From Variovorax sp. N23 (GTDB lineage: Bacteria; Pseudomonadota; Gammaproteobacteria; Burkholderiales; Burkholderiaceae_C), in assembly GCF_025486315.1 (NCBI RefSeq), contig NZ_JAOOPY010000002.1:124001-188000 (forward strand): a stretch of DNA of 64,000 bases, read 5' to 3'. Shown one piece after another: positions 17,285-25,660 of the stretch; within the stretch, counting starts at the first letter, position 1; the number at the start of each line of letters is the position of its first letter. A program made the translations under genes and the position numbers. The notes under the pieces are model-generated. The model was not told the DNA's origin, made no database searches, and saw only the letters and a list, made by a program, of their open reading frames with translations.

Positions 17285-18529
17285 CTACTTGTAGCTGCGC
17301 GCGTCCTCGATCACCTTCCCGTCATTCGGCAGCGTGCCCGGTGCCACGCGCACCACGTCGCAGCGCAGCTTGGTGGCGTCGCGCATCGCTTCGGCGATGC
17401 GCGGTTCGAGGGTCTCGTCGGCCGGGGTCTCGACGTGGAGCGTCATGCGGTCGTCGGCCATCTCGCCCTCGACCACCAGGCGGGCGCGCAGCACGGCCGG
17501 GAAGCGCTTGATCACCGCAGCGACCTGGCCCGGGTGCACGAACATGCCGCGCACCTTGGTCGTCTGGTCGGCGCGGCCGAGCCAGCCCTTGATGCGCGTG
17601 TTGGTGCGGCCGGTGGGGCAGGGGCCGGGCAGCACGGCGGACAGGTCGCCGGTACCGAAGCGCACCAGCGGGTAGTCGCGGTTGAAGGTGGTGACGACGA
17701 CTTCGCCCACCTCGCCCTCGGGCACCGGGTCGCCGGTGCCCGGGCGCACGATCTCCAGCAGCACGCCCTCGTCGAGCACCAGCCCTTCGCGCGCGCTGGT
17801 CTCGTACGCGATCAGGCCCAGGTCGGCGGTGGCGTAGCACTGCTTGCCGTCGATGCCGCGTTCGGCCAGCCAGTCGCGCAGGCTCGGCGGAAAGGCTTCG
17901 CCCGACAGCAGTGCGCGGGTCAGGCTGGGCAACTGGACATTCGTCGCCGCGGCTCTCTCCAGCAGGATGCGCAGGAAGCTCGGCGTGCCGAGGTAGCCGT
18001 CGGGCCGCAGCTCGACCATGGCGTCGAGCTGCTGCTCCGTCTGCCCGGTGCCGCCCGGGAACACGGTGCAGCCCAGGGCGTGCGCGCCGCTTTCCAGGAT
18101 CGCGCCGGCCGGGGTCATGTGGTAGCTGAAGCTGTTGTGCAGCAGGTCGCCGGCGCGGAAGCCCGCGGCATGCAGCGCACGCGCGGTGCGCCAGTAGTCG
18201 CGCGATGCGCCTTCAGGTTCGTAGATGGTGCCGGGGCTGGCGAACACGCGCAGCATCGACGGGCCGCGCACCGTGGCGCTGAAGCCGCCGAAGGGGTCGC
18301 TCGCGCGATGCTGCTTCTGGCGCTCCAGCAGTTCGGACTTGCGCGTGACCGGCAGGCGCGCCAGCGCTTCGCGGCTGGTGATGGCGGCGCAGTCGATGCC
18401 CGCCAGGATCTCCGCGAAGGCCGGCGCTGCCGTCTGCGCATGCAGCAACTGCTTGGGCAGCGCGGCGAGCAGGTCGGCCTCGCGCTCGGCCGGGTCGCGC
18501 ACCTCGAACTTGTCGTAGAAGTCGTTCAT
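17285..18529 (-). CDS. Phenylacetate-CoA ligase (PaaK)-like AMP-binding enzyme
   Basis: 414 residues. It resembles the ANL superfamily branch of PaaK: GTGQTEQQLDAMVELRPDGY, FNRDYPLVRFGTGDLSAVLP and the C-terminal KGWLGRADQTTKVRGMFVHP. The early phosphate-binding loop reads ASPGTIYEPEG rather than the canonical SSGTTG, so ATP contacts are not standard; similar loops occur, as I recall, in relatives encoded with Liv transporters. Predicted to activate an aromatic or related acid to its CoA ester. It is the last gene of the seven-gene operon, overlapping the LivF-like gene by 4 bp. Confidence 0.8.
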   Translation of the reverse strand: MNDFYDKFEVRDPAEREADLLAALPKQLLHAQTAAPAFAEILAGIDCAAITSREALARLPVTRKSELLERQKQHRASDPFGGFSATVRGPSMLRVFASPGTIYEPEGASRDYWRTARALHAAGFRAGDLLHNSFSYHMTPAGAILESGAHALGCTVFPGGTGQTEQQLDAMVELRPDGYLGTPSFLRILLERAAATNVQLPSLTRALLSGEAFPPSLRDWLAERGIDGKQCYATADLGLIAYETSAREGLVLDEGVLLEIVRPGTGDPVPEGEVGEVVVTTFNRDYPLVRFGTGDLSAVLPGPCPTGRTNTRIKGWLGRADQTTKVRGMFVHPGQVAAVIKRFPAVLRARLVVEGEMADDRMTLHVETPADETLEPRIAEAMRDATKLRCDVVRVAPGTLPNDGKVIEDARSYK

Positions 18530-19338
18530 GCCAACCACCGCTTCCTGCGCTTGTAGCTCTTCACGTCGCGGAAGCTCTTGCGGTCGGCGCCGCCGACGCC
18601 AAGGTAGAACTCCTTGACGTCCTCGTTCTCGCGCAGGCCCTTCGCCTCGCCGTCCATCACGACGCGGCCGTTCTCCAGGATGTAGCCGTAGTCGGCGAAG
18701 CGCAGCGCCATGTTGGTGTTCTGCTCGGCCAGCAGGAAGGTCACGCGCTCCTTCTCGTTCAGGTCCTTCACGATCGCGAAGACCTCCTCGACGATCTGCG
18801 GCGCCAGGCCCATCGACGGCTCGTCGAGCAGCACCATCGTCGGGTTGGCCATCAGCGCGCGGCCGATGGCGCACATCTGCTGCTCGCCGCCCGAGGTGTA
18901 GGCGGCCTGCGAGGTGCGCCGCGTCTTCAGCCGCGGGAAGTAGGCGTAGACCTTCTCCAGCGTCTGGGCCACCGCGGCCTTGCCGTCGGTGCGCGTGTAG
19001 GCGCCGGTCAGCAGGTTGTCCTCGATGGAGAGGTGTGCGAAGCAGTGGCGGCCTTCCATCACCTGCACCAGGCCGCGCTGCACCAGCGCCGAGGGTGTGA
19101 GCGCCTCGATGCGTTCGCCGCGCAGCTCGATCGTGCCCTTGGTCACCGCGCCGCGCTCGCCCGCGAGCAGGTTGCTCACGGCGCGCAGCGTGGTGGTCTT
19201 GCCCGCGCCGTTGCCGCCGAGCAGCGCCACGATGCCGCCTTCGGGCACCGTGAGCGAGACGCCCTTGAGCACCAGGATCACGTGGTTGTAGATGACCTCG
19301 ATGCAGTTGACGTTGAGGAGGATGTTGGGTTCGCTCAT
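18526..19338 (-). CDS. LivF-like ABC transporter ATP-binding protein
   Basis: 270 residues. Walker A LLGGNGAGKTTTLRA, signature region TSGGEQQMCAIGRALM and Walker B MVLLDEPSMGLAPQIVEEV are complete. One of the two ATPases of a branched-chain-amino-acid-type (HAAT) importer. The C-terminus has a basic extension (SYKRRKRWLA) beyond the usual LivF end. The ATG at 19338 starts where the family homology begins (MSEPNILLNVNCIEV). It is separated from the binding-protein gene by 82 bp that hold two strong hairpins, and overlaps the PaaK-like gene by 4 bp. Confidence 0.92.
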   Translation of the reverse strand: MSEPNILLNVNCIEVIYNHVILVLKGVSLTVPEGGIVALLGGNGAGKTTTLRAVSNLLAGERGAVTKGTIELRGERIEALTPSALVQRGLVQVMEGRHCFAHLSIEDNLLTGAYTRTDGKAAVAQTLEKVYAYFPRLKTRRTSQAAYTSGGEQQMCAIGRALMANPTMVLLDEPSMGLAPQIVEEVFAIVKDLNEKERVTFLLAEQNTNMALRFADYGYILENGRVVMDGEAKGLRENEDVKEFYLGVGGADRKSFRDVKSYKRRKRWLA

Positions 19339-19351
19339 GGTGGTGTCCGAA

Positions 19352-19408
19352 GCATGCGAAAGGCGCCGATGTCGCGTGCCTTTCGCATGCCGGCTCTCGC
19401 GAGCCGGC
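19352..19408 (-). repeat. Two consecutive perfect hairpins between binding-protein and LivF genes
   Basis: First in transcription order: GCCGGCTC-TCGC-GAGCCGGC (19389-19408, 8-bp stem). Second: a 13-bp stem, GCATGCGAAAGGC with its exact complement, around a 13-nt loop (19352-19390). The two stems share two bases. No T-run follows, so partial termination or protection of the upstream binding-protein mRNA from 3' decay is more likely than full termination. That would fit the usual excess of binding protein over ATPase. Confidence 0.6.
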
Positions 19409-19420
19409 ACGGAAGGCCGA

Positions 19421-20737
19421 TCAGCAGGCGCGTGGCTTGATGTTCTTGTCCTTGGCGTACTTGGCCGCGTACTCCTTCACCAGCGGGTCGATGAAGCTCT
19501 TGTCGGACTGGTACCAGTCGGACTTGATCTCCCACTTGCCGCCGTCCCACTGGACGATGCGCGCCCAGTCGTCACCCATGTGGTTGGCGCACGAAGTCTT
19601 CACCGGCCGCATGATTTCGCCGAAGCCCAATGCCTTGAGCCGGTCAGCCGTGAGGTTCAGGTTCTCGAAGCCCCAGCGCACCTGCTCGGGCGTGAGCGAC
19701 TTGCCCTTGCCGTACTTCTCCTGCGCGGCGCGGATGGCCTCGACCTGCAACATCGAGATCATCATCCCGCGGGTGTGGGCCAGGGCGCCGATCTCGTCGG
19801 CCGGACCTGTGCCCTGCCCCTTGTCGTAGACGAACTTCTTCAAGTCGTCCTGCACCTTGTCCTTGGCGGCGCTGTTGTGGATGGTGATGGCGTTGTAGCC
19901 CTTGGCGCCGGCACCGATGTCCTTGACGTCATGGTCCGAGCCGGCCCACCAGATCGCGTAGATCTTCTCGCGCGGGTAGCCACTGGCCTGTGCCTCGCGG
20001 ATGCCGGCGGGCGTCATCACGCCGGCCGACCAGAACAGCACGTAGTCGGGCTTCTGCTGGCGGATCTGCAGCCAGACCGACTTCTGCTCCACGCCGGGTG
20101 GCGTGACGGGGAAGAGCGCCAGCTCGAAGCCCTGCGCCGCGGCACGCTTCTGCAGCAGCGCGATCGGCTCCTTGCCGTAGGGCGAGTCGTGGTAGACCAG
20201 CGCGATCTTCTTGCCCTTGAGGTTGCCCTTCTCCTTCTTGGCGATGTCCTGCATCATCACGTCGGCGGCGGTCCAGTAGGTGCCCAGCAGCGGGAAGTTC
20301 CACTCGAACACCGTGCCGTCGGCCGACTGCGACAGGCCGTAGCCGGGCGTCTCCACCGGGATCTTGTCGACGATGGCCTTGTCGCTCACGGCGAAGGTCA
20401 CGCCGGTCGATTGCGTGTCGAAGCCCGAGGCGCCGGTGCCCTTGCCTTTCAGGCGCTCGTAGCACTCCACGCCCTTGGCCGCGTCGTAGGCGAATTCGCA
20501 TTCCTCGAAGGTCAGCTTGACGCCGTTGACGCCGCCGTCGCGGGCGTTCACCAGCTTCAGGTAGTCCTGCTTGCCGTCGGCCCATGGGATGCCCAGCGGC
20601 GCGAACTGACCGGTGCGATAGACCAAGAGCGGCACGAACTGCTCGGCCGGCTGGGCCTGCGCGAGCGTGCCCGCGACGACCATCGAAAGCCCCGCAGCGG
20701 CGAGTGCCGCGGTGCGTGCGAGATTCCTGAATTGCAT
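19421..20737 (-). CDS. Periplasmic substrate-binding protein of the Liv-type ABC transporter
   Basis: 438 residues with a Sec signal peptide ending ...GTLAQAQP. The mature protein is a type I periplasmic binding fold of the leucine/amide family: VYRTGQFAPLGIPWADGKQD, then LVNARDGGVNG, the disulfide-type pair CEFAYDAAKGVEC, and VTPPGVEQKSVWLQIRQQKP. The ATG at 20737 has a strong AAGGAG site 8 bp upstream; an in-frame upstream start would disrupt the signal peptide. It is the fifth gene of the operon. Ligand unknown: the CoA ligases on either side suggest an organic acid rather than an amino acid. Confidence 0.9.
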   Translation of the reverse strand: MQFRNLARTAALAAAGLSMVVAGTLAQAQPAEQFVPLLVYRTGQFAPLGIPWADGKQDYLKLVNARDGGVNGVKLTFEECEFAYDAAKGVECYERLKGKGTGASGFDTQSTGVTFAVSDKAIVDKIPVETPGYGLSQSADGTVFEWNFPLLGTYWTAADVMMQDIAKKEKGNLKGKKIALVYHDSPYGKEPIALLQKRAAAQGFELALFPVTPPGVEQKSVWLQIRQQKPDYVLFWSAGVMTPAGIREAQASGYPREKIYAIWWAGSDHDVKDIGAGAKGYNAITIHNSAAKDKVQDDLKKFVYDKGQGTGPADEIGALAHTRGMMISMLQVEAIRAAQEKYGKGKSLTPEQVRWGFENLNLTADRLKALGFGEIMRPVKTSCANHMGDDWARIVQWDGGKWEIKSDWYQSDKSFIDPLVKEYAAKYAKDKNIKPRAC

Positions 20738-20792
20738 GGCTTGTCTCCTTGTAATGAGCACGGTGTGTGCGGGAACGGAAATCAATGGGGGA

Positions 20793-21857
20793 TCAGTGCG
20801 GGAAGGGCCAGAGCCGCAGCTTCTGCCGCGCGGTCGACCACAGCCGCGCCAGGCCGTGCGGCTCGACGATCAGGAAGAACACGATCAGCGCGCCGAAGAT
20901 CATGTGTTCCAGGTGCGACGCGGTCGCCGTCGAAAGCGGCAGGCCCAGCCAGTGCGGCACGTAGTTCAGCAAGAGCGGCAGCAGCACGATGAAGGCCGCA
21001 CCGAAGAAACAGCCGGCGATCGACCCCAGCCCGCCGATGATGATCATGAACAGCAGCTGGAACGACTTCTCGATGCCGAAGGCCGCCGGCTCCCACGCAC
21101 CCAGGTGCACGAAGCCCCACAGCGCACCAGCCACGCCGACGATGAAGCTGCTGACCGCGAAGGCCGTGAGCTTGGCGTACACGGGGCGGATGCCGATCAC
21201 GGCGGCGGCCACGTCCATGTCGCGCATGGCCATCCACTCGCGGCCGATGGCGCCGCGCACCAGGTTCTTCGCGAGCATGCCGAACACCACCACGAAGCAC
21301 AGGCACAGCAGGTACTTCTGAACCGGCGTGCTGAATTCGTAGCCGAGCATCTCCAGCGAGCGCACGCCCACCGAGCCCGAGGGCGAATCGTTGGTCACCC
21401 ACTTCACGCGGTTGGTGAACCAGTCGATGAAGAACTGCGCGGCGAGCGTCGCCACCGCCAGGTACAGCCCGCGGATGCGCAGGCTCGGAATGCCGAAGAC
21501 CACGCCCAGCGCCATCGCCGCCACGCCGCCGCCGAGGATCGACAGCACCAGCGGCATGCCGTCGATGCGCACCTGCAGGTTGTAGGCCGCGTACGCGCCC
21601 ACCGCCATGAAAGCGCCGGTGCCCAGCGAGATCTGGCCGCAGTAACCCACCAGGATGTTCAGGCCGATGGCCGCCAGCGACAGGATGAGGAAGGGGATGA
21701 GCACGGCGCGGAAGGCGTAGTCGCTCACGAGCATCGGCACAGCGACGAAGCAGATCGCCGCGAGCGCGAGCATCGCCCAGCGATCCTGCGCGATCGGGAA
21801 CAGCGCCAGGTCCGCGCGGTAGCTGCTCTTGAATTGACCGTTTTCTCTGTAGAACAT
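20793..21857 (-). CDS. LivM-like ABC transporter permease
   Basis: 354 residues, mostly membrane helices. It carries the inner-membrane-permease loop typical of LivM (AMRDMDVAAAVIGIRPVYAK, the EAA-like coupling helix) and GYCGQISLGTGAFMAVGAYA near residue 90. With the LivH-like protein it forms the translocation pore. The C-terminus is a short cytoplasmic tail after EPHGLARLW. It starts 12 bp after the LivH-like stop, with AGAAG before the ATG. Confidence 0.92.
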   Translation of the reverse strand: MFYRENGQFKSSYRADLALFPIAQDRWAMLALAAICFVAVPMLVSDYAFRAVLIPFLILSLAAIGLNILVGYCGQISLGTGAFMAVGAYAAYNLQVRIDGMPLVLSILGGGVAAMALGVVFGIPSLRIRGLYLAVATLAAQFFIDWFTNRVKWVTNDSPSGSVGVRSLEMLGYEFSTPVQKYLLCLCFVVVFGMLAKNLVRGAIGREWMAMRDMDVAAAVIGIRPVYAKLTAFAVSSFIVGVAGALWGFVHLGAWEPAAFGIEKSFQLLFMIIIGGLGSIAGCFFGAAFIVLLPLLLNYVPHWLGLPLSTATASHLEHMIFGALIVFFLIVEPHGLARLWSTARQKLRLWPFPH

Positions 21858-21869
21858 GGGGTGGCTTCT

Positions 21870-22799
21870 TCAGACGCGGTCGATGATCTTGTCGCCGAAC
21901 AGGCCCTGCGGCCGGATTAGCAGCACGGCGAGTGCGAGCACATAGGCGAACCAGTTCTCGATGCCGCCGCCCACGTACGGGCCGAGGTAGATCTCCGAGA
22001 GCTTCTCGCCCACGCCGATGATCAGGCCGCCCAGGATCGCGCCCGGCACCGACGTGAGCCCGCCGAGGATCACCACTGGAAAGGCCTTCAGCGCCACCAG
22101 CGAGATCGAGTACTGCACGCCCAGCTTGCTGCCCCAGATGATCCCGGCGACCAGTGCGACGAGCCCGCCCACCGACCAGACGATGACCCAGATGCGCCCG
22201 AGCGGAATGCCGATCGATTGCGCCGCCTGATGGTCGTCGGCCACCGCACGCAGCGCGCGGCCGGTGCGCGTCTTCTGGAAGAAGAGGGTGAGCAGCGCGA
22301 CCAGGGCGGCCGCGGCGACCGCCGCGTACAGGTCTTCCTTGTTGAGCAGCAGGCCGCCCGGAAAGACGTTCTCCAGCACCAGCATCGGGTCCTTCGGCAT
22401 GCCGATGTCGATCTTGTAGGTGGCGCTGCCGAAGATCAGCTGGCCGCCACCGTCGAGCACGTTGGCGATGCCCAGCGTCGCCATCAGCAGCGTGATGCCT
22501 TCCTGGTTGACCAGCCGCCGCAGCGCGAAGCGCTCGACCGCCCAGGCGACGCCGACCATGCACAGCGCGGCAGCGACGAAGCCGAGCACATTCGCCAGAA
22601 GCTTGTTGTCGAAATGGAACCACTGCGGGAACCATTCCGAGAAGCGCGCCATCGCCAGCGCCGCGAACAGCACCATCGCGCCCTGCGCGAAGTTGAAGAC
22701 GCCGGAGGCCTTGAAGATCAGCACGAAGCCGAGCGCGACCAGCGCGTACAGCATGCCGACCATCAGGCCGCCGAACAGGGTTTCGAGGAAAAAGCCCAT
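21870..22799 (-). CDS. LivH-like ABC transporter permease
   Basis: 309 residues, with about eight predicted membrane helices and the family stretches ALVALGFVLIFKASGVFNFA and GALLAVAD-like RTGRALRAVADDHQAAQSIG (coupling helix). The end IRPQGLFGDKIIDRV is typical of LivH. The ATG at 22799 lies 2 bp after the LivG-like stop; a TTG two codons earlier would overlap that stop and is less likely. Third gene of the operon. Confidence 0.92.
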   Translation of the reverse strand: MGFFLETLFGGLMVGMLYALVALGFVLIFKASGVFNFAQGAMVLFAALAMARFSEWFPQWFHFDNKLLANVLGFVAAALCMVGVAWAVERFALRRLVNQEGITLLMATLGIANVLDGGGQLIFGSATYKIDIGMPKDPMLVLENVFPGGLLLNKEDLYAAVAAAALVALLTLFFQKTRTGRALRAVADDHQAAQSIGIPLGRIWVIVWSVGGLVALVAGIIWGSKLGVQYSISLVALKAFPVVILGGLTSVPGAILGGLIIGVGEKLSEIYLGPYVGGGIENWFAYVLALAVLLIRPQGLFGDKIIDRV

Positions 22800-22801
22800 G
22801 G

Positions 22802-23599
22802 TCAATGTTCCACGCCCAGGTATGCCCGGATCACGTCTTCGTTGTTGCGCACTTCATCGGGCGTGCCGTCGCCGATCTTCTTGCCGTAGTCGAGCACCAC
22901 CACGCGGTCGGAGATGTCCATCACCACGCCCATGTCGTGCTCGATCAGCACGATGGTCGTGCCGAATTCGTCGTTCACGTCGAGGATGAAGCGGCTCATG
23001 TCCTGCTTCTCTTCCACGTTCATGCCGGCCATCGGCTCGTCGAGCAGCAGCACCTGCGGCTCCATCGCCAGCGCGCGGCCGAGGTCGACGCGCTTCTGCA
23101 GGCCGTAGGGCAGCTGGCCGACCGGCGTCTTGCGAAAGGCCTGGATCTCGAGGAAGTCGATGATGCGTTCGACGAACTCGCGCTGCTGCAGCTCCTCGCG
23201 CTCGGCCGAGCCCCAGCCGAAGGGGTTGCGGAAGGCCTGTGCGAGCAGGCCGCTCTTCATCTGCAGATTGCGGCCCGTCATGATGTTGTCGAGTGCGCTC
23301 ATGCCCTTGAAGAGCGCCAGATTCTGGAAGGTGCGCGCCACGCCCATCTGCGCCACCTGGCGCGAGTTCATGTGCTTGAAGACCTCGCCGCGGAAGGTGA
23401 TGGAGCCTTGCTGCGGCTGGTACACGCCGTTGATGCAGTTGAGCATCGAGCTCTTGCCCGCGCCGTTGGGGCCGATGATCGCGCGCACCTCGTGCTCTCG
23501 CACGTCAAAGCTGATGTCCGTCAACGCCTTCACGCCGCCGAAGCTCAGGCTGATGTTCTGCACGTCCAGAATGACGTCGCCGGTTTTTCTGTCGCTCAT
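22802..23599 (-). CDS. LivG-like ABC transporter ATP-binding protein
   Basis: 265 residues. Walker A IIGPNGAGKSSMLNCI, the LivG-type insert after Q-loop (NLALFKGMSALDNIMTGRN), signature LPYGLQKRVDLGRAL and Walker B VLLLDEPMAGMNVEEKQDM. The signature is LPYGLQ, as in LivG rather than the canonical LSGGQ. Energises uptake with the LivF-like subunit. The start overlaps the end of the acyl-CoA ligase gene by 4 bp, so ligase and transporter are made together. Confidence 0.92.
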   Translation of the reverse strand: MSDRKTGDVILDVQNISLSFGGVKALTDISFDVREHEVRAIIGPNGAGKSSMLNCINGVYQPQQGSITFRGEVFKHMNSRQVAQMGVARTFQNLALFKGMSALDNIMTGRNLQMKSGLLAQAFRNPFGWGSAEREELQQREFVERIIDFLEIQAFRKTPVGQLPYGLQKRVDLGRALAMEPQVLLLDEPMAGMNVEEKQDMSRFILDVNDEFGTTIVLIEHDMGVVMDISDRVVVLDYGKKIGDGTPDEVRNNEDVIRAYLGVEH

Positions 23600-25575
23600 G
23601 CCGCGGCCTTCACTTCGGGATAACGCTTCGCATCGACGATCGGCAGCGTCGCGCTGACCGAGCCGGTGCGGCCGTCCTCGAACTTCACCTGCGTCTCGAT
23701 GAACTGCTCGGCCTTGCCGCCGTACAGCGCATCGACCAGCACCGCGTACTTCTGCGCGACGAAACCACGCCGCACCTTGCGCGTGCGGGTCATCTCGTCG
23801 TCGTCGGGGTCGAGCTCCTTGTGCAGCACCAGGAAGCGGGCGATCTGCGTGTCGGCCATGCCGGTCTCGGCGGCCAGGTCGGCGTTCACCTTCTGCACGC
23901 AGTCGGCGATCAGTGTCAGCACCTCCGGCTTGCCGGCCAGGTCGACGTAGCCGCCATAGGCCAGGCCACGCCGCTCGGCCCAGTTGCCGACCGCTTCGTA
24001 GTCGATGTTGATGAAGGCGCAGACCTGGTCGCGTGCATCACCGAAGCACACGGCTTCCTTGATCTGCGGGAAGAACTTCAGCTTGTTCTCGATGTAGTTG
24101 GGCGCGAACATCGCGCCGCCGTGCAGGCGGCCCACGTCCTTCGCGCGGTCGATGATGCGGAGGTGCCCTTCGCTGTCGAGCACGCCGGCGTCGCCGGTGT
24201 GGAAGTAGCCGTCGGCATCGAGCACCTCGGCCGTGGCGTCGGGGCGCTTGTAGTACTCCTTGAGCACCGACACGCCGCGGACCAGCACCTCGCCGTTGTC
24301 GGCGATGCGCAGTTCCATGCCCGGCGCCGCGGTGCCGACGGTCTGCAGCTTGACCTTGCCGTCCTGCTGCAGGCAGACGTAGGCACAGGTCTCGGTCTGG
24401 CCGTAGAACTGCTTGAGGTTGACGCCGATCGAGCGGTAGAAGCGGAACAGGTCCGGCCCGATGGCCGCGCCCGCCGTGTAGGCCACCCGGATGCGGCTCA
24501 TGCCCAGCACGTTGCGCAGCGGCCCGTACACCAGCAGGTCGCCCAGCGCGTACTTGAAGCGGTCGAGGGCGCTCACGGGCGTGCCGTTGAGGATGTCCGC
24601 GCCCACGCGTTGGGCCAGGGTCATGCACTTGGCGTAGAGCCAGCGCTTCGGCGCGGCCGCATCTTCCATGCGGATCGACACGGCCGTCAGCAGGCCTTCG
24701 AACGTGCGCGGTGGGCCGAAGTAGTAACTCGGGCCGATCTCGCGCATGTCGTTCATCACCGTCGCGGCCGACTCGGGGCAGTTGAGCGTGAAGCCGCCGA
24801 CCAGCCACTGCGCCACCGAGAACAGGTGGTCGCCCACCCACGCCATCGGCAGGTAGCTCATGATGTTGTCGCCCGGCCCGAGCTTGTCGGTGACCACGCC
24901 GCCATGGCCCGCGGCGATGAAGCTCGCATGCGTCTGGCACACGCCCTTGGGCCGGCCGGTGGTGCCGGAGGTGTAGAGGATCACGCCGACATCGGTGCTC
25001 ACGCCGCTGGCCACGGCCGCGTCGTAGAAGCCGCGGTTTTCGACCTCGAAGGCGCGCCCGCGTTCGCGCAGTTGCTCGAAGCTCATCAGCCCCGGCTGCG
25101 TGTAGTGGCGCAGGCCGCGCGGGTCGTCGTAGATGATGTGGCGGATGGCGTGCGTCTGGCCCTGCGTCTGCTGCAGTTCGCGGCACTCGAGCAGCTTGTC
25201 GACCTGCTCCTGGTCTTCGGCGATCACGAATTCGATCGATGCATCGTTCAGCATGAAGACCATCTCGGCCGCGACCGCATCCTGGTAGAGCGGCACCGGC
25301 ACGCCGCGCAGGCTCTGCGCCGCGACGACGGCCATGTAGAGGTGGGGCCGGTTGGCGCCGACGATGGCCAGGTTGTCGAAGGGCCTGAAGCCCAGGCTCG
25401 CCAGGCCGCAGGCCATCTCGCGCACGGCCTGTGCCGTGTCGGCCCAACTCCAGGTCTGCCAGATGCCGAGGTCTTTTTCGCGCACCGCCGGCGCGTCGGG
25501 CTGCTGCGCGGCATACGCGAGCAGCAGGCGAGGGAAGGTGTCGGCGGCAGGGGGGACCGGTGTACGAATGTTCAC
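23596..25575 (-). CDS. AMP-dependent long-chain acyl-CoA synthetase-like ligase
   Basis: 659 residues. ATP/AMP signature ILYTSGTTGRPKGVCQTH near residue 210, MSYLPMAWVGDHLFSV, FYGQTETCAYVCLQQ, and HTGDAGVLDSEGHLRIIDRA with the following catalytic-domain hinge. It forms an acyl adenylate and then the CoA ester of a carboxylic acid. The nearest family is the long-chain ligase group often encoded with Liv-type transporters in beta-proteobacteria, where the real substrates are not well established. First gene of the operon and divergent from a Crp/Fnr-type regulator across an 18-bp perfect palindrome. It overlaps the LivG-like gene by 4 bp. Confidence 0.9.
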   Translation of the reverse strand: MNIRTPVPPAADTFPRLLLAYAAQQPDAPAVREKDLGIWQTWSWADTAQAVREMACGLASLGFRPFDNLAIVGANRPHLYMAVVAAQSLRGVPVPLYQDAVAAEMVFMLNDASIEFVIAEDQEQVDKLLECRELQQTQGQTHAIRHIIYDDPRGLRHYTQPGLMSFEQLRERGRAFEVENRGFYDAAVASGVSTDVGVILYTSGTTGRPKGVCQTHASFIAAGHGGVVTDKLGPGDNIMSYLPMAWVGDHLFSVAQWLVGGFTLNCPESAATVMNDMREIGPSYYFGPPRTFEGLLTAVSIRMEDAAAPKRWLYAKCMTLAQRVGADILNGTPVSALDRFKYALGDLLVYGPLRNVLGMSRIRVAYTAGAAIGPDLFRFYRSIGVNLKQFYGQTETCAYVCLQQDGKVKLQTVGTAAPGMELRIADNGEVLVRGVSVLKEYYKRPDATAEVLDADGYFHTGDAGVLDSEGHLRIIDRAKDVGRLHGGAMFAPNYIENKLKFFPQIKEAVCFGDARDQVCAFINIDYEAVGNWAERRGLAYGGYVDLAGKPEVLTLIADCVQKVNADLAAETGMADTQIARFLVLHKELDPDDDEMTRTRKVRRGFVAQKYAVLVDALYGGKAEQFIETQVKFEDGRTGSVSATLPIVDAKRYPEVKAAA

Positions 25576-25610
25576 GATGGGCGGACTGTAGGCCGCGCTT
25601 TGACGCCAAG

Positions 25611-25628
25611 TTGTCGTTCCAACGACAA
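25611..25628. promoter_or_regulatory. 18-bp palindrome TTGTCGTT-CC-AACGACAA, candidate Crp/Fnr-family operator
   Basis: Exact 8-base arms around CC, in the 85-bp gap between the divergent ligase operon and the Crp/Fnr-type gene. The half-site differs from both FNR (TTGAT) and CRP (TGTGA), which fits the altered recognition helix of the neighbouring regulator. Inferred from position and symmetry. Confidence 0.65.
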
Positions 25629-25660
25629 TCCTAGGGTCACCACTCCCCCGGACTTTCCCG

